From positions 1-21,688 of IMG/VR virus record IMGVR_UViG_3300032240_003187: DNA of 21,688 nt. The stretch is one strand, 5' to 3'. The position numbers and the translations under genes were made by a program. The DNA comes from a virus. The notes under the pieces are model-generated. The model was not told where the DNA came from. It made no database searches and worked only from the letters and a program-made list of their open reading frames with translations. The first letter of the stretch is position 1. The number at the start of each line of letters is the position of its first letter. Shown here in pieces: positions 15,029 to 20,524 of this stretch.

Positions 15029-15733
15029 ATGGCAACGAATCAAGTCAACATTATTAACCTGTCTAACCTTCCAGAGGCGCAAGACATTACAAGCGGTAAT
15101 TTTCTTATCGTACAAAATGATCTCGGAACCCAGATTATTGATTGGGACAACGTGCCGGCAGTGCGACAAGACGCACAAGGAAATGCTAGCCTGACGGGCA
15201 CTCTTACTGCCACCGGTGTCATTGCCGATAACGTTGCCGTAGACAGCTTATCTGCGGAATATATTACCAGTAACGGGCTTCCGGGTGTTTCCTATCAAAA
15301 TCAATACCTAAACACCTTCACCTTTACTCATGGTATTATCACTTCTGGTGGTTTTGTCATTGGTAGTCCAGAGTATCAAGACTTGGTAACTAATGTCATC
15401 CCGGCAGCAACTGCTTATTCGGCTGGTGTAGCTCAAGCGGTCTATGAAGTCTATGCGAATAACCTAGCGGGTATTCCGACTAATTCACTATCAGCTAACT
15501 TGACATTTACCGTGTTGCCATCAGAAATAAATTACACTTCTTTTAATTCGGTAGATTTTAATATTGGTTACACCGGAACTATTGCATTATCCACCATTCC
15601 TTATATTTCCAATATTGGATCGGATATTAACAACAATCTCACGGCTACCTTGTTTTTAAGACAGCCAGCACCTAGCCCAGGATTTAATGCGAACGACTTT
15701 ACCGTGAAGGTAACCAAACACTACACGGTATAA
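15029..15733 (+). CDS. Putative virion structural protein, fibre-like
   Basis: A 234-residue protein, low in charge and rich in Thr, Ser, Asn, Ile and Val, with a beta-structure pattern and no membrane segment. The N-terminus (NIINLSNLPEAQDITSGNFLIVQND, then GTQIIDWDNV) resembles the start of tail-fibre and other virion proteins of T4-like marine phages, where a short SxLP-type segment precedes the fibre body. The middle and C-terminus (repeated SAEYITS, SANLTF, YTGTIALSTIPYI) look like beta-sandwich or fibre modules. It stands alone on the plus strand among minus-strand genes, has its own late-type motif and a strong terminator 45 bases beyond its stop. A capsid decoration protein is another possibility. 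Confidence 0.6.
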   Translation: MATNQVNIINLSNLPEAQDITSGNFLIVQNDLGTQIIDWDNVPAVRQDAQGNASLTGTLTATGVIADNVAVDSLSAEYITSNGLPGVSYQNQYLNTFTFTHGIITSGGFVIGSPEYQDLVTNVIPAATAYSAGVAQAVYEVYANNLAGIPTNSLSANLTFTVLPSEINYTSFNSVDFNIGYTGTIALSTIPYISNIGSDINNNLTATLFLRQPAPSPGFNANDFTVKVTKHYTV

Positions 15734-15930
15734 AATAGAAGAGCTTTACACAGCTTTTTGAAAGCCGCTTTGGGGTTCATGCCCGCTTTAATAAGCCGGG
15801 CATGTTCTTTTTTGAAGGCCAGAACAAATTCCTTACTCAATTCAAAATTACGAGGATAGAACTCCCGCTTGATGTACTTTATGCTTTTGAATTCTTCGGA
15901 TAATAATTTGTCTAGTTCTTCAAATCTCAC
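15721..15930 (-). CDS. Hypothetical protein (69 aa), GTG start
   Basis: A short, highly charged, probably helical protein (FEELDKLLSEEFKSIKYIKREF, then LAFKKEHARLIKAGMNPKAAFKKL). No family recognised. It begins at GTG 15930, five bases after the late-type motif CCTAAATA and six bases before the P-loop gene's stop codon end (15935). Its 3' end overlaps the convergent fibre-like gene by 13 bases; because the overlap is nearly palindromic, both proteins end Tyr-Thr-Val. The terminator of the plus-strand gene lies inside this ORF. It fills a gap neatly and has normal-looking composition, but it could be spurious. Confidence 0.55.
   Translation of the reverse strand: MRFEELDKLLSEEFKSIKYIKREFYPRNFELSKEFVLAFKKEHARLIKAGMNPKAAFKKLCKALLFYTV
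15778..15813 (+). terminator. Intrinsic terminator for the fibre-like gene
   Basis: CATGCCCG (15778-15785) pairs perfectly with CGGGCATG (15797-15804); CTT/AAG extend the stem inward past one bulged base, and the loop is TAAT. The stem is followed by TTCTTTTTT. It lies 45 bases after the stop at 15733, within the antisense 69-aa ORF. Confidence 0.8.
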
Positions 15931-15934
15931 AATA

Positions 15935-16753
15935 TTATTTAGGCTTAATATTGCGTAACTTCTTAGGATCGAAGGGGGCTAGAGGGTCAAATTTGTCCAA
16001 TGGATCCAACTTGTCTTGGATTTTGGCGCTGAGAATCTTGCTCTTTTCCTTTTTAAGCTTGGTTTCCTCGACGGAAGCGTCTTGCTGGTCTCGGATGAGA
16101 CTTTGCATCATGTCCAGGTTTTCCGGTGAAAGGATGCTAGCCGCGGTGTCAATAACGTCTCCTTGTGTATTCAGATACAGTTTAACCATCTCAATACGCT
16201 CCAACGGACTACCGAAAATCTCAATAATCGGCGGTGCGTCATCCTTAACAAAGAACGGACTGACACCTCTTTGCTGTTGATATTCGATTGCTTTGAAGAT
16301 GTTATCAATTTCGGCAATGAATTCCGGATCTACATCCCGGTTTTCACGCTTTTCCAAAGGAACCGGCGCAACTTTGGTGATTGGGGTGAAGAAGATAATG
16401 TCCAAAGCCCGCAAGCTTTCTTTGACCTTCTCAATGCATTCTTTCACAAACTCTGCATCAATCTCTTTATTACCCTTCTCGTGTGCCCAAAGGGTGAACA
16501 CCAAATTATCTAATGGACACCGATCAAATAGAATATTATCACTCTTTTTGGTTTGCTGAATGTCATCAATCAAACAATCTAAGATAATGCGCTGACTTTC
16601 TTTGGTTACTTGTTTGTTAAGACTAAGTCCCTTTTCTTTTGCTACACGGCGATAGGACTCATTAGAACGACGATACATCGGCCATTCCTTAATGATGTCA
16701 TTGATAAGTGTAGATTTTCCTTGATTGGCGGCGCCAATGATAGCAATTCTCAT
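15935..16753 (-). CDS. P-loop NTPase/kinase-like protein (AAA_28 type) with DPL-repeat tail
   Basis: A 272-residue protein. Walker A is GAANQGKST at residues 7-15. ILFDRCPLDNLVFTLWA (about 74-90) is the DR-x-P-x-D segment of NadR-like and nucleoside kinases. DIIFFTPI is a further core strand. A GSPLERIEMVKLYL strand/helix closes the fold near 181-194. After residue 210 the protein becomes a charged helix (TKLKKEKSKIL) and then a tail with three D-P steps: DKLDPLDKFDPLAPFDPKKL (247-266), an unusual short repeat that may bind a partner. Substrate unknown. It is the second such P-loop protein in the window; the two are distant. It has a sigma70-like promoter. Confidence 0.75.
   Translation of the reverse strand: MRIAIIGAANQGKSTLINDIIKEWPMYRRSNESYRRVAKEKGLSLNKQVTKESQRIILDCLIDDIQQTKKSDNILFDRCPLDNLVFTLWAHEKGNKEIDAEFVKECIEKVKESLRALDIIFFTPITKVAPVPLEKRENRDVDPEFIAEIDNIFKAIEYQQQRGVSPFFVKDDAPPIIEIFGSPLERIEMVKLYLNTQGDVIDTAASILSPENLDMMQSLIRDQQDASVEETKLKKEKSKILSAKIQDKLDPLDKFDPLAPFDPKKLRNIKPK
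15936..15943 (-). promoter_or_regulatory. Late-type motif CCTAAATA, five bases before a GTG start
   Basis: CCTAAATA (6 of 8 with TATAAATA), then ATATT, then GTG 15930: T4 late spacing puts +1 at the G of the start codon. The motif also spells the last codons and TAA of the P-loop gene, so it could be chance. Confidence 0.35.
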
Positions 16754-16759
16754 AAAGAT

Positions 16760-16787
16760 ATTTTATCTGTGATTTGGTTTAAATCAA
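16760..16787 (-). promoter_or_regulatory. Sigma70-like promoter ending six bases before the P-loop gene ATG
   Basis: On the minus strand, TTGATT (16787-16782), 16 bases, TAAAAT (16765-16760), ATCTTT, then ATG 16753. Same spacings as at folE, queE and DUF366. The -35 box overlaps the palindrome GGTTT-GATTT-AAACC (16776-16790), a possible repressor site. Confidence 0.55.
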
Positions 16788-16822
16788 ACCTTCAAAGCCT
16801 TGTTTAATTATAAATTATGTGA

Positions 16823-17569
16823 TTAAACGCGAAGAGCTCGGTTCCAGATCATTAATTGCAGGCGCGGGCTGAATTTGAAATTGTTCTTTTTGCACATTTC
16901 CGCCACCCACACGCTCTGCTCATTCTGTTCTTCGCGGGAGCCGCAGCAAGGCATTAGCCAAACCTGATTGCGAGTAATGAGACCGGGTTTGATGTATTTT
17001 TCAATAACTTCGTCCACATCTTCTTCGGTTCGAACCACGAATTTAAAGCAAGCATTGGCTTGTGATAGGAGCTTCAACACCTCCGGTTTGTATCGTTTTT
17101 CTTCTGGATCGCCATTGTTAGCCAACTTTGGTGAACTAGTGAAGGTGGCAATGTCTAACCAAAACGGATCAGGTGCGATAGTGCCGTTGGTTTCAAAATC
17201 AATCAAAGGCATGAACTCATATCGCTTAGCAAAGGCTTTGACTAATTCAATTAAAGCCTTTTGCTGAATAAAAGGTTCACCACCGGTAATTTTCCAGATA
17301 GCGCCGTTCTTTAACCGAGAAATCATACTATCAAAGGTATAAGGATCCAAAACTTCCATCGCCTGAAAGATCTCATCAAACGATTTCTTGTTCTTGACCG
17401 ACCAGCTAACAAAACTGTCACAACCAAACGGTGAATCTTTGCTTTTAAATCCTTGGCAAGTGAGATTGCACATGGACAATCTCATAAAAACGGATGGGCA
17501 TCCTACGTAACGGCCTTCGCCTTCAATGGTGTAAAAGATAAAATCATCAGAAAGAAATAAATCACTCAT
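16823..17569 (-). CDS. queE: 7-carboxy-7-deazaguanine synthase, radical SAM (QueE)
   Basis: A 248-residue radical SAM enzyme that turns 6-carboxy-tetrahydropterin into 7-carboxy-7-deazaguanine. FYTIEGEGRYVGCPSVFMRL at residues 12-31 is the QueE opening, with the EGEG motif; TGGEP is at 95-99; DFETNGT follows; the C-terminus has NQVWLMPCCG and FSPRLQLMIW. The iron-sulfur cysteines are Cys34, Cys38 and Cys50, i.e. CxxxC then eleven residues before the third Cys, where the common form is Cx3Cx2C; the CDSFVSW that follows shows the site is intact with an insertion. In bacteria the product leads to preQ0 and queuosine; in phages it can feed DNA modification. A strong promoter lies immediately upstream. 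Confidence 0.93.
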   Translation of the reverse strand: MSDLFLSDDFIFYTIEGEGRYVGCPSVFMRLSMCNLTCQGFKSKDSPFGCDSFVSWSVKNKKSFDEIFQAMEVLDPYTFDSMISRLKNGAIWKITGGEPFIQQKALIELVKAFAKRYEFMPLIDFETNGTIAPDPFWLDIATFTSSPKLANNGDPEEKRYKPEVLKLLSQANACFKFVVRTEEDVDEVIEKYIKPGLITRNQVWLMPCCGSREEQNEQSVWVAEMCKKNNFKFSPRLQLMIWNRALRV

Positions 17570-17575
17570 ACTCCT

Positions 17576-17603
17576 ATTATAGGATAATTTTTTACTTAAT
17601 CAA
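17576..17603 (-). promoter_or_regulatory. Sigma70-like promoter ending six bases before the queE ATG
   Basis: On the minus strand, TTGATT (17603-17598), 16 bases, a perfect TATAAT (17581-17576), AGGAGT, then ATG 17569. The AGGAG is only one base from ATG, too close for normal Shine-Dalgarno use, and would lie upstream of the predicted +1. The -35 box lies in the last codons of the upstream gene. Confidence 0.65.
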
Positions 17604-17864
17604 TCCCTTTGCTTCCATTTCTGCTAATTCTTTCATAGCTTCTTCTGGGGTAAGGACTTTATGGTCTGACGGTTTAGGATTGGCCTGGGGATTGCGAACG
17701 GGTTGATTGTCTACAGACAAGGCAGCCAGCTTAGAATACACCTCTCGTTCAAGGTTAACCGTTTTTGGATCCCGTTCTCGAATGATAGCAGACTGCATTT
17801 TGCTTTGATTGATATGCTCTAATTCCAGAGCCATCGTTAAAGCAAATTTGCGTATATCATTCAT
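17592..17864 (-). CDS. Hypothetical protein (90 aa)
   Basis: No family recognised. The N-terminal half is helical (FALTMALELEHINQSK), the middle carries a Pro/Asn-rich linker (QPVRNPQANPKPSDH), and the C-terminus is an acidic helix (TPEEAMKELAEMEAKGLIK). The start is ATG 17864, which shares its A with the TGA of the upstream gene (TGATG); a TTG three bases earlier is not needed. It is co-translated with the zinc-ribbon gene. The queE -35 box lies over its stop. Confidence 0.7.
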   Translation of the reverse strand: MNDIRKFALTMALELEHINQSKMQSAIIRERDPKTVNLEREVYSKLAALSVDNQPVRNPQANPKPSDHKVLTPEEAMKELAEMEAKGLIK

Positions 17865-18241
17865 CAAACACCCCAGCTAGTGCCTTTAAATGGATTGTTC
17901 CAGCCATGAGAAACTTTAGAACCGACTTCTGCTGGTCGTGAATTTCCAGGAGCAGGAACAACGGGGTTTCCGACGGGAGCCGGTTGAGATTGTGGAGTTG
18001 TCTCCACAGCTGCTGACTGGACTTTTTCTGAAATCACTTCTGGAAGCTCGGATTTGACTAAGCGAGTCTCGGCTTTACAATTTTCACAGACATAAAAAAG
18101 ATATGTAGCCTCTAATGACAAGGCTGGATTCTTTTCATCTGTCTCTTCCAACTCGACTTGACGTTCACAGTTTTTACAATTAACAACCTTTCCTACCCAC
18201 CAATGCTTGACTTCCGGTTTACCACTTTTAATGACTTTCAT
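17864..18241 (-). CDS. Zinc-ribbon protein with Pro-rich tail
   Basis: A 125-residue protein. Cys22 and Cys25 (NCKNC) and Cys52 and Cys55 (VCENC) form a four-cysteine zinc ribbon with about 26 residues between the knuckles. After residue 75 the chain becomes low-complexity (TTPQSQPAPVGNPVVPAPG) and ends HGWNNPFKGTSWGV, which may be a docking peptide. Function unknown: zinc ribbons of this size bind nucleic acid or protein. It starts one base after the stop of the DUF6496-like gene and runs straight into the next gene. Confidence 0.75.
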   Translation of the reverse strand: MKVIKSGKPEVKHWWVGKVVNCKNCERQVELEETDEKNPALSLEATYLFYVCENCKAETRLVKSELPEVISEKVQSAAVETTPQSQPAPVGNPVVPAPGNSRPAEVGSKVSHGWNNPFKGTSWGV

Positions 18242-18242
18242 G

Positions 18243-18515
18243 TTAGTAATTATACCCGCAGAATGATGAAATCACTGGGCTGGGCTTTGGAATTAAAGCC
18301 TCTGCTAGGATGCGGTTAACCGTGTCGTCAAAGCTTTCTTTCACTTTTTTGCTCTTACCGGCTTTGCTAAGCGCGATGGCGATCGCTTGTTTGCGAGCTT
18401 TGTCCTTGTTAGCGGGTTTAGACGTTCCTATTTTACCTTTCTTTTTGAAGGTGTGCATTAACTCTTTAATGTTAGAGCTTACAGCTTTTTGGGATTTACC
18501 AGTTTTGAGGGGCAT
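18243..18515 (-). CDS. Small basic protein, DUF6496-like
   Basis: A 90-residue, very basic protein. PLKTGKSQKAVSSNIKELMH, then RKQAIAIALSKAGKSKK, is the pattern I know as DUF6496 (GKS...I..LM, then QAIAIALS-x-AGKS), widespread in phages and bacteria and without a proven function. Here 15-20 extra residues (KKKGKIGTSKPANKDKA) separate the two halves. The C-terminal tail has FDDTVNRILAEALIPKP (residues 62-78), a segment that recurs at the N-terminus of the protein encoded just upstream. It may be a head-internal DNA-binding protein (inference). Confidence 0.68.
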   Translation of the reverse strand: MPLKTGKSQKAVSSNIKELMHTFKKKGKIGTSKPANKDKARKQAIAIALSKAGKSKKVKESFDDTVNRILAEALIPKPSPVISSFCGYNY

Positions 18516-18519
18516 AAAT

Positions 18520-19362
18520 TTAAGGAGTAGCGGCAGCTTTCGGAATGAATTTTACTTTATACAACTGTACTTTAGCTGCACCCATGTTGCGTTCCACAAC
18601 CCCCACAATCTCGCCAGTAACTTCTTCTCCGGTTTGAATGCCTTCTCCGGTAATGGTGTCACCTACTTTGCGAACACCGGAAACGGAAGCCACCGGAATG
18701 TAATCCGTGTCAGGGCGGGCTTTGGAATCGATTTCAAAGGCACCCGTTTCAAAATTGAAAAGAAAACTAGGGTTGTGTCCGGATTCTTTTTCGTTTTTGA
18801 TATATTTGCCTTCGGGTGTCACGTTACTGACGATGTATTTTCTAACAGAATAATATGGCAGCTGTGACTGATCTACCGTCATCACCATAGCTAAATTAGG
18901 TTGACCATCATTTCCCGGAGCCGGGTTAGCCATAATCGTGTAAGCAACTTCTTTATTGCCGACATTTTGGGTATTGGTAATTTTACCAATGTAATCCCCA
19001 TAATACATTGTCAGCATTTTAATTTGATCGCCTGTCTTTGGCCATCCATTCGGCACAGCCAACTTTTGATAATACTTTTCCAAATCTGCTTGACGTTGGC
19101 CTTGAACTTCTTTTTTAAATCCTTTAGCACCAGCAACCGCGGCTGCCATGGTGCCGTGTATGGTTCCAAATTGGTCTAACTTATTAGCCAACCCCTTCGG
19201 ATCAAAGATTACTTGCTTACCTAGGTTAGCCAAATTCTTGCCAGCAACCTTCGCTGCGGTTTTTAATACCCCGCCAGTAGGAGGCTTGACGGATTTGATT
19301 TTCGGTTTAGGAGCGTCTGCCTCTGCGACTAAAACCAAGTCTTTGAAATTATAGCGCTTCAT
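18520..19362 (-). CDS. Uncharacterised protein (280 aa), possibly virion-associated
   Basis: I do not recognise the family. Residues 5-21 (NFKDLVLVAEADAPKPK) resemble the tail of the neighbouring 90-aa protein. Residues 22-100 are Ala/Gly/Lys-rich and helical (VLKTAAKVAGKNLANLGK). From about 105 on the sequence is beta-rich with many Gly and Thr; QIKMLTMYYGDYIGKI and TGEEVTGEIVGVVERN look like two small barrel-like modules. No signal peptide or membrane segment. It overlaps the upstream 135-aa gene by 14 bases and has five bases to the next gene, so the block 19756-17592 is one operon. Confidence 0.7.
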   Translation of the reverse strand: MKRYNFKDLVLVAEADAPKPKIKSVKPPTGGVLKTAAKVAGKNLANLGKQVIFDPKGLANKLDQFGTIHGTMAAAVAGAKGFKKEVQGQRQADLEKYYQKLAVPNGWPKTGDQIKMLTMYYGDYIGKITNTQNVGNKEVAYTIMANPAPGNDGQPNLAMVMTVDQSQLPYYSVRKYIVSNVTPEGKYIKNEKESGHNPSFLFNFETGAFEIDSKARPDTDYIPVASVSGVRKVGDTITGEGIQTGEEVTGEIVGVVERNMGAAKVQLYKVKFIPKAAATP

Positions 19363-19756
19363 GATTTTTGATGAATTCTCTGTAGAAATTTACCTTTTCG
19401 GCGTCGGTGGTGCCGCGCATTTTTAAAACCTCTTCCACATCTTCAAAGCGAGCGGCGTTGACAATATTAAAAAAGGAAGGATCGGAATCCAAAAGCTGTA
19501 ACTTATTCAAGAGAAAGTATTTAAAATGATCTAACAGACCGGGTTTAGCTAAGGCAGCGGCTGGTATATCTACTACCGGAGACCCTTGCTTAATGACCAT
19601 AACCCGGACGATTTGGGCGTTTTCTTCCAAAATGTAACCTTCATAACTGTCAATGCTTTTGAAATTCTCGTAAGAAGCATGGCGAGGGTCCACCTTAATT
19701 CTTATTCTTTTAAGGTGCTTATGTACGTTTTCAAAAAATACGTGATTAAAGCGCAT
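19349..19756 (-). CDS. Hypothetical protein (135 aa)
   Basis: No family recognised. It is a mixed alpha/beta protein with a basic N-terminus (NVHKHLKRIRIKVDPRH), a central beta part (YEGYILEENAQIVRVMVIKQGSPVVDIP) and a helical C-terminal half (HFKYFLLNKLQLL, ARFEDVEEVLKMRG). It heads the five-gene block 19756-17592 and is divergent from folE across 52 bases. The late-type motif AGTAAATA lies 11 bases before its ATG and abuts the folE -35 box. Confidence 0.7.
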   Translation of the reverse strand: MRFNHVFFENVHKHLKRIRIKVDPRHASYENFKSIDSYEGYILEENAQIVRVMVIKQGSPVVDIPAAALAKPGLLDHFKYFLLNKLQLLDSDPSFFNIVNAARFEDVEEVLKMRGTTDAEKVNFYREFIKNHEAL

Positions 19757-19767
19757 GTTGTTAATAT

Positions 19768-19775
19768 TATTTACT
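19768..19775 (-). promoter_or_regulatory. Late-type motif AGTAAATA before the 135-aa gene
   Basis: AGTAAATA matches TATAAATA at 6 of 8 positions and ends 11 bases before ATG 19756, giving a predicted leader of about six bases. It shares one base with the divergent folE -35 box, so the two promoters could exclude each other. Confidence 0.4.
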
Positions 19776-19802
19776 TGAAAGTAGTATCAATACCAGTATA
19801 AT
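19775..19802 (+). promoter_or_regulatory. Sigma70-like promoter ending six bases before the folE ATG
   Basis: TTGAAA (19775-19780), 16 bases, a perfect TATAAT (19797-19802), AACAAT, then ATG 19809. The expected +1, seven bases past the -10 box, is the A of the start codon. No Shine-Dalgarno sequence is present. This is the clearest of the five promoters with this layout. Confidence 0.7.
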
Positions 19803-19808
19803 AACAAT

Positions 19809-20471
19809 ATGCCAGAAATTAAATCTCTCATACCACATGCTAACGGTAACGTTGAGTTCAATTCAGCGGAAAAACGACAAATCATTGAGGAAGCAGCTAA
19901 GGCTTATGCTTCCTATTTGGACGCCCTTCGTTTTGATTGGCGTAGTGATCCTAACAGTAAAGACACGCCTATGCGTGTAGCCAAAGCCTTTATCAATGAA
20001 ATTGCTTCTGGTTGCTACAGCAAGTCTCCAAAGATTACTGCCTTTGATAATGTTGAGCGCTATGATGGCATGGTGTTCCAAGGCGGCATTCCGGTTAAAA
20101 GTCTTTGCTCTCATCACCACCTTCCTTTCATCGGCAAAGCTCATGTAGCTTACATTCCCGCGGCTGATGGCAAGGTCATCGGTTTGAGTAAATTAAATCG
20201 CATTGTGGAATTTTATGCCCGTCGCCCACAAATCCAGGAAGGCCTGACAGCCCAAATCCACAAAGCTATCGATCAGACCTGCACCGGTAATTTGGGTGTG
20301 GCGGTCATGGTTAGTGCCACCCATACTTGTGCATGCTTGCGCGGAGTCAATCACGATGGAGCTTGTATGAAGACTAGTAAGCTCAGTGGTGCATTTTGGG
20401 ATAAACCGGCAGTCCGCGAAGAGTTCTACAGCTTCGTGAAAGATATGGTTAATAGTCAGTATATCGGTTAA
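19809..20471 (+). CDS. folE: GTP cyclohydrolase I (FolE)
   Basis: A 220-residue enzyme that converts GTP to dihydroneopterin triphosphate, the first step to folate and to 7-deazaguanines. The length is that of E. coli FolE (222). [14 protein letters not shown] (52-65) is the conserved entry; [18 protein letters not shown] (100-117) carries zinc ligands Cys100 and His103; [20 protein letters not shown] (125-144) is the core; [10 protein letters not shown] gives the third ligand, Cys174. The usual Glu of CEHH is Ser here, so the motif reads CSHH. It lies alone on the plus strand, with its own promoter and terminator. With queE in the window, its job is probably to feed 7-deazaguanine synthesis, with folate supply as the alternative. 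Confidence 0.96.
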   Translation: MPEIKSLIPHANGNVEFNSAEKRQIIEEAAKAYASYLDALRFDWRSDPNSKDTPMRVAKAFINEIASGCYSKSPKITAFDNVERYDGMVFQGGIPVKSLCSHHHLPFIGKAHVAYIPAADGKVIGLSKLNRIVEFYARRPQIQEGLTAQIHKAIDQTCTGNLGVAVMVSATHTCACLRGVNHDGACMKTSKLSGAFWDKPAVREEFYSFVKDMVNSQYIG

Positions 20472-20474
20472 ACG

Positions 20475-20507
20475 TCTAGAGTCGATTTAAACCTCTAGAG
20501 TCGATTT
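20475..20507 (+). repeat. Tandem direct repeat of TCTAGAGTCGATTT
   Basis: The 14-base unit occurs at 20475-20488 and again at 20494-20507, five bases apart. The second copy forms the left arm and loop of the folE terminator; the first could compete for the right arm and form a shorter alternative hairpin. Confidence 0.85.
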
Positions 20508-20524
20508 GACTCTAGAGGTTTTTT
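20489..20524 (+). terminator. Strong intrinsic terminator downstream of folE
   Basis: AAACCTCTAGAGTC (20489-20502) pairs perfectly over 14 bases with GACTCTAGAGGTTT (20508-20521) around a GATTT loop, followed by more T residues. On the minus strand the same hairpin is followed by only a short T run, so it is better in the folE direction. The stop codon TAG of the convergent gene (20514-20512) lies in the right arm. Confidence 0.9.

Noticed and set aside
18247-18255. TATAAT seven bases before the zinc-ribbon gene ATG
   Set aside because: It consists of codons for the last residues (YNY) of the upstream protein, and no -35 box stands 16-18 bases away.
20475-20507. Similarity of CCTCTAGAGTCGA to the multiple cloning site of pUC vectors
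   Set aside because: Only about 13 bases match, the neighbouring vector sites are absent, and the sequence forms a perfect terminator hairpin in the right place. Vector contamination is unlikely.
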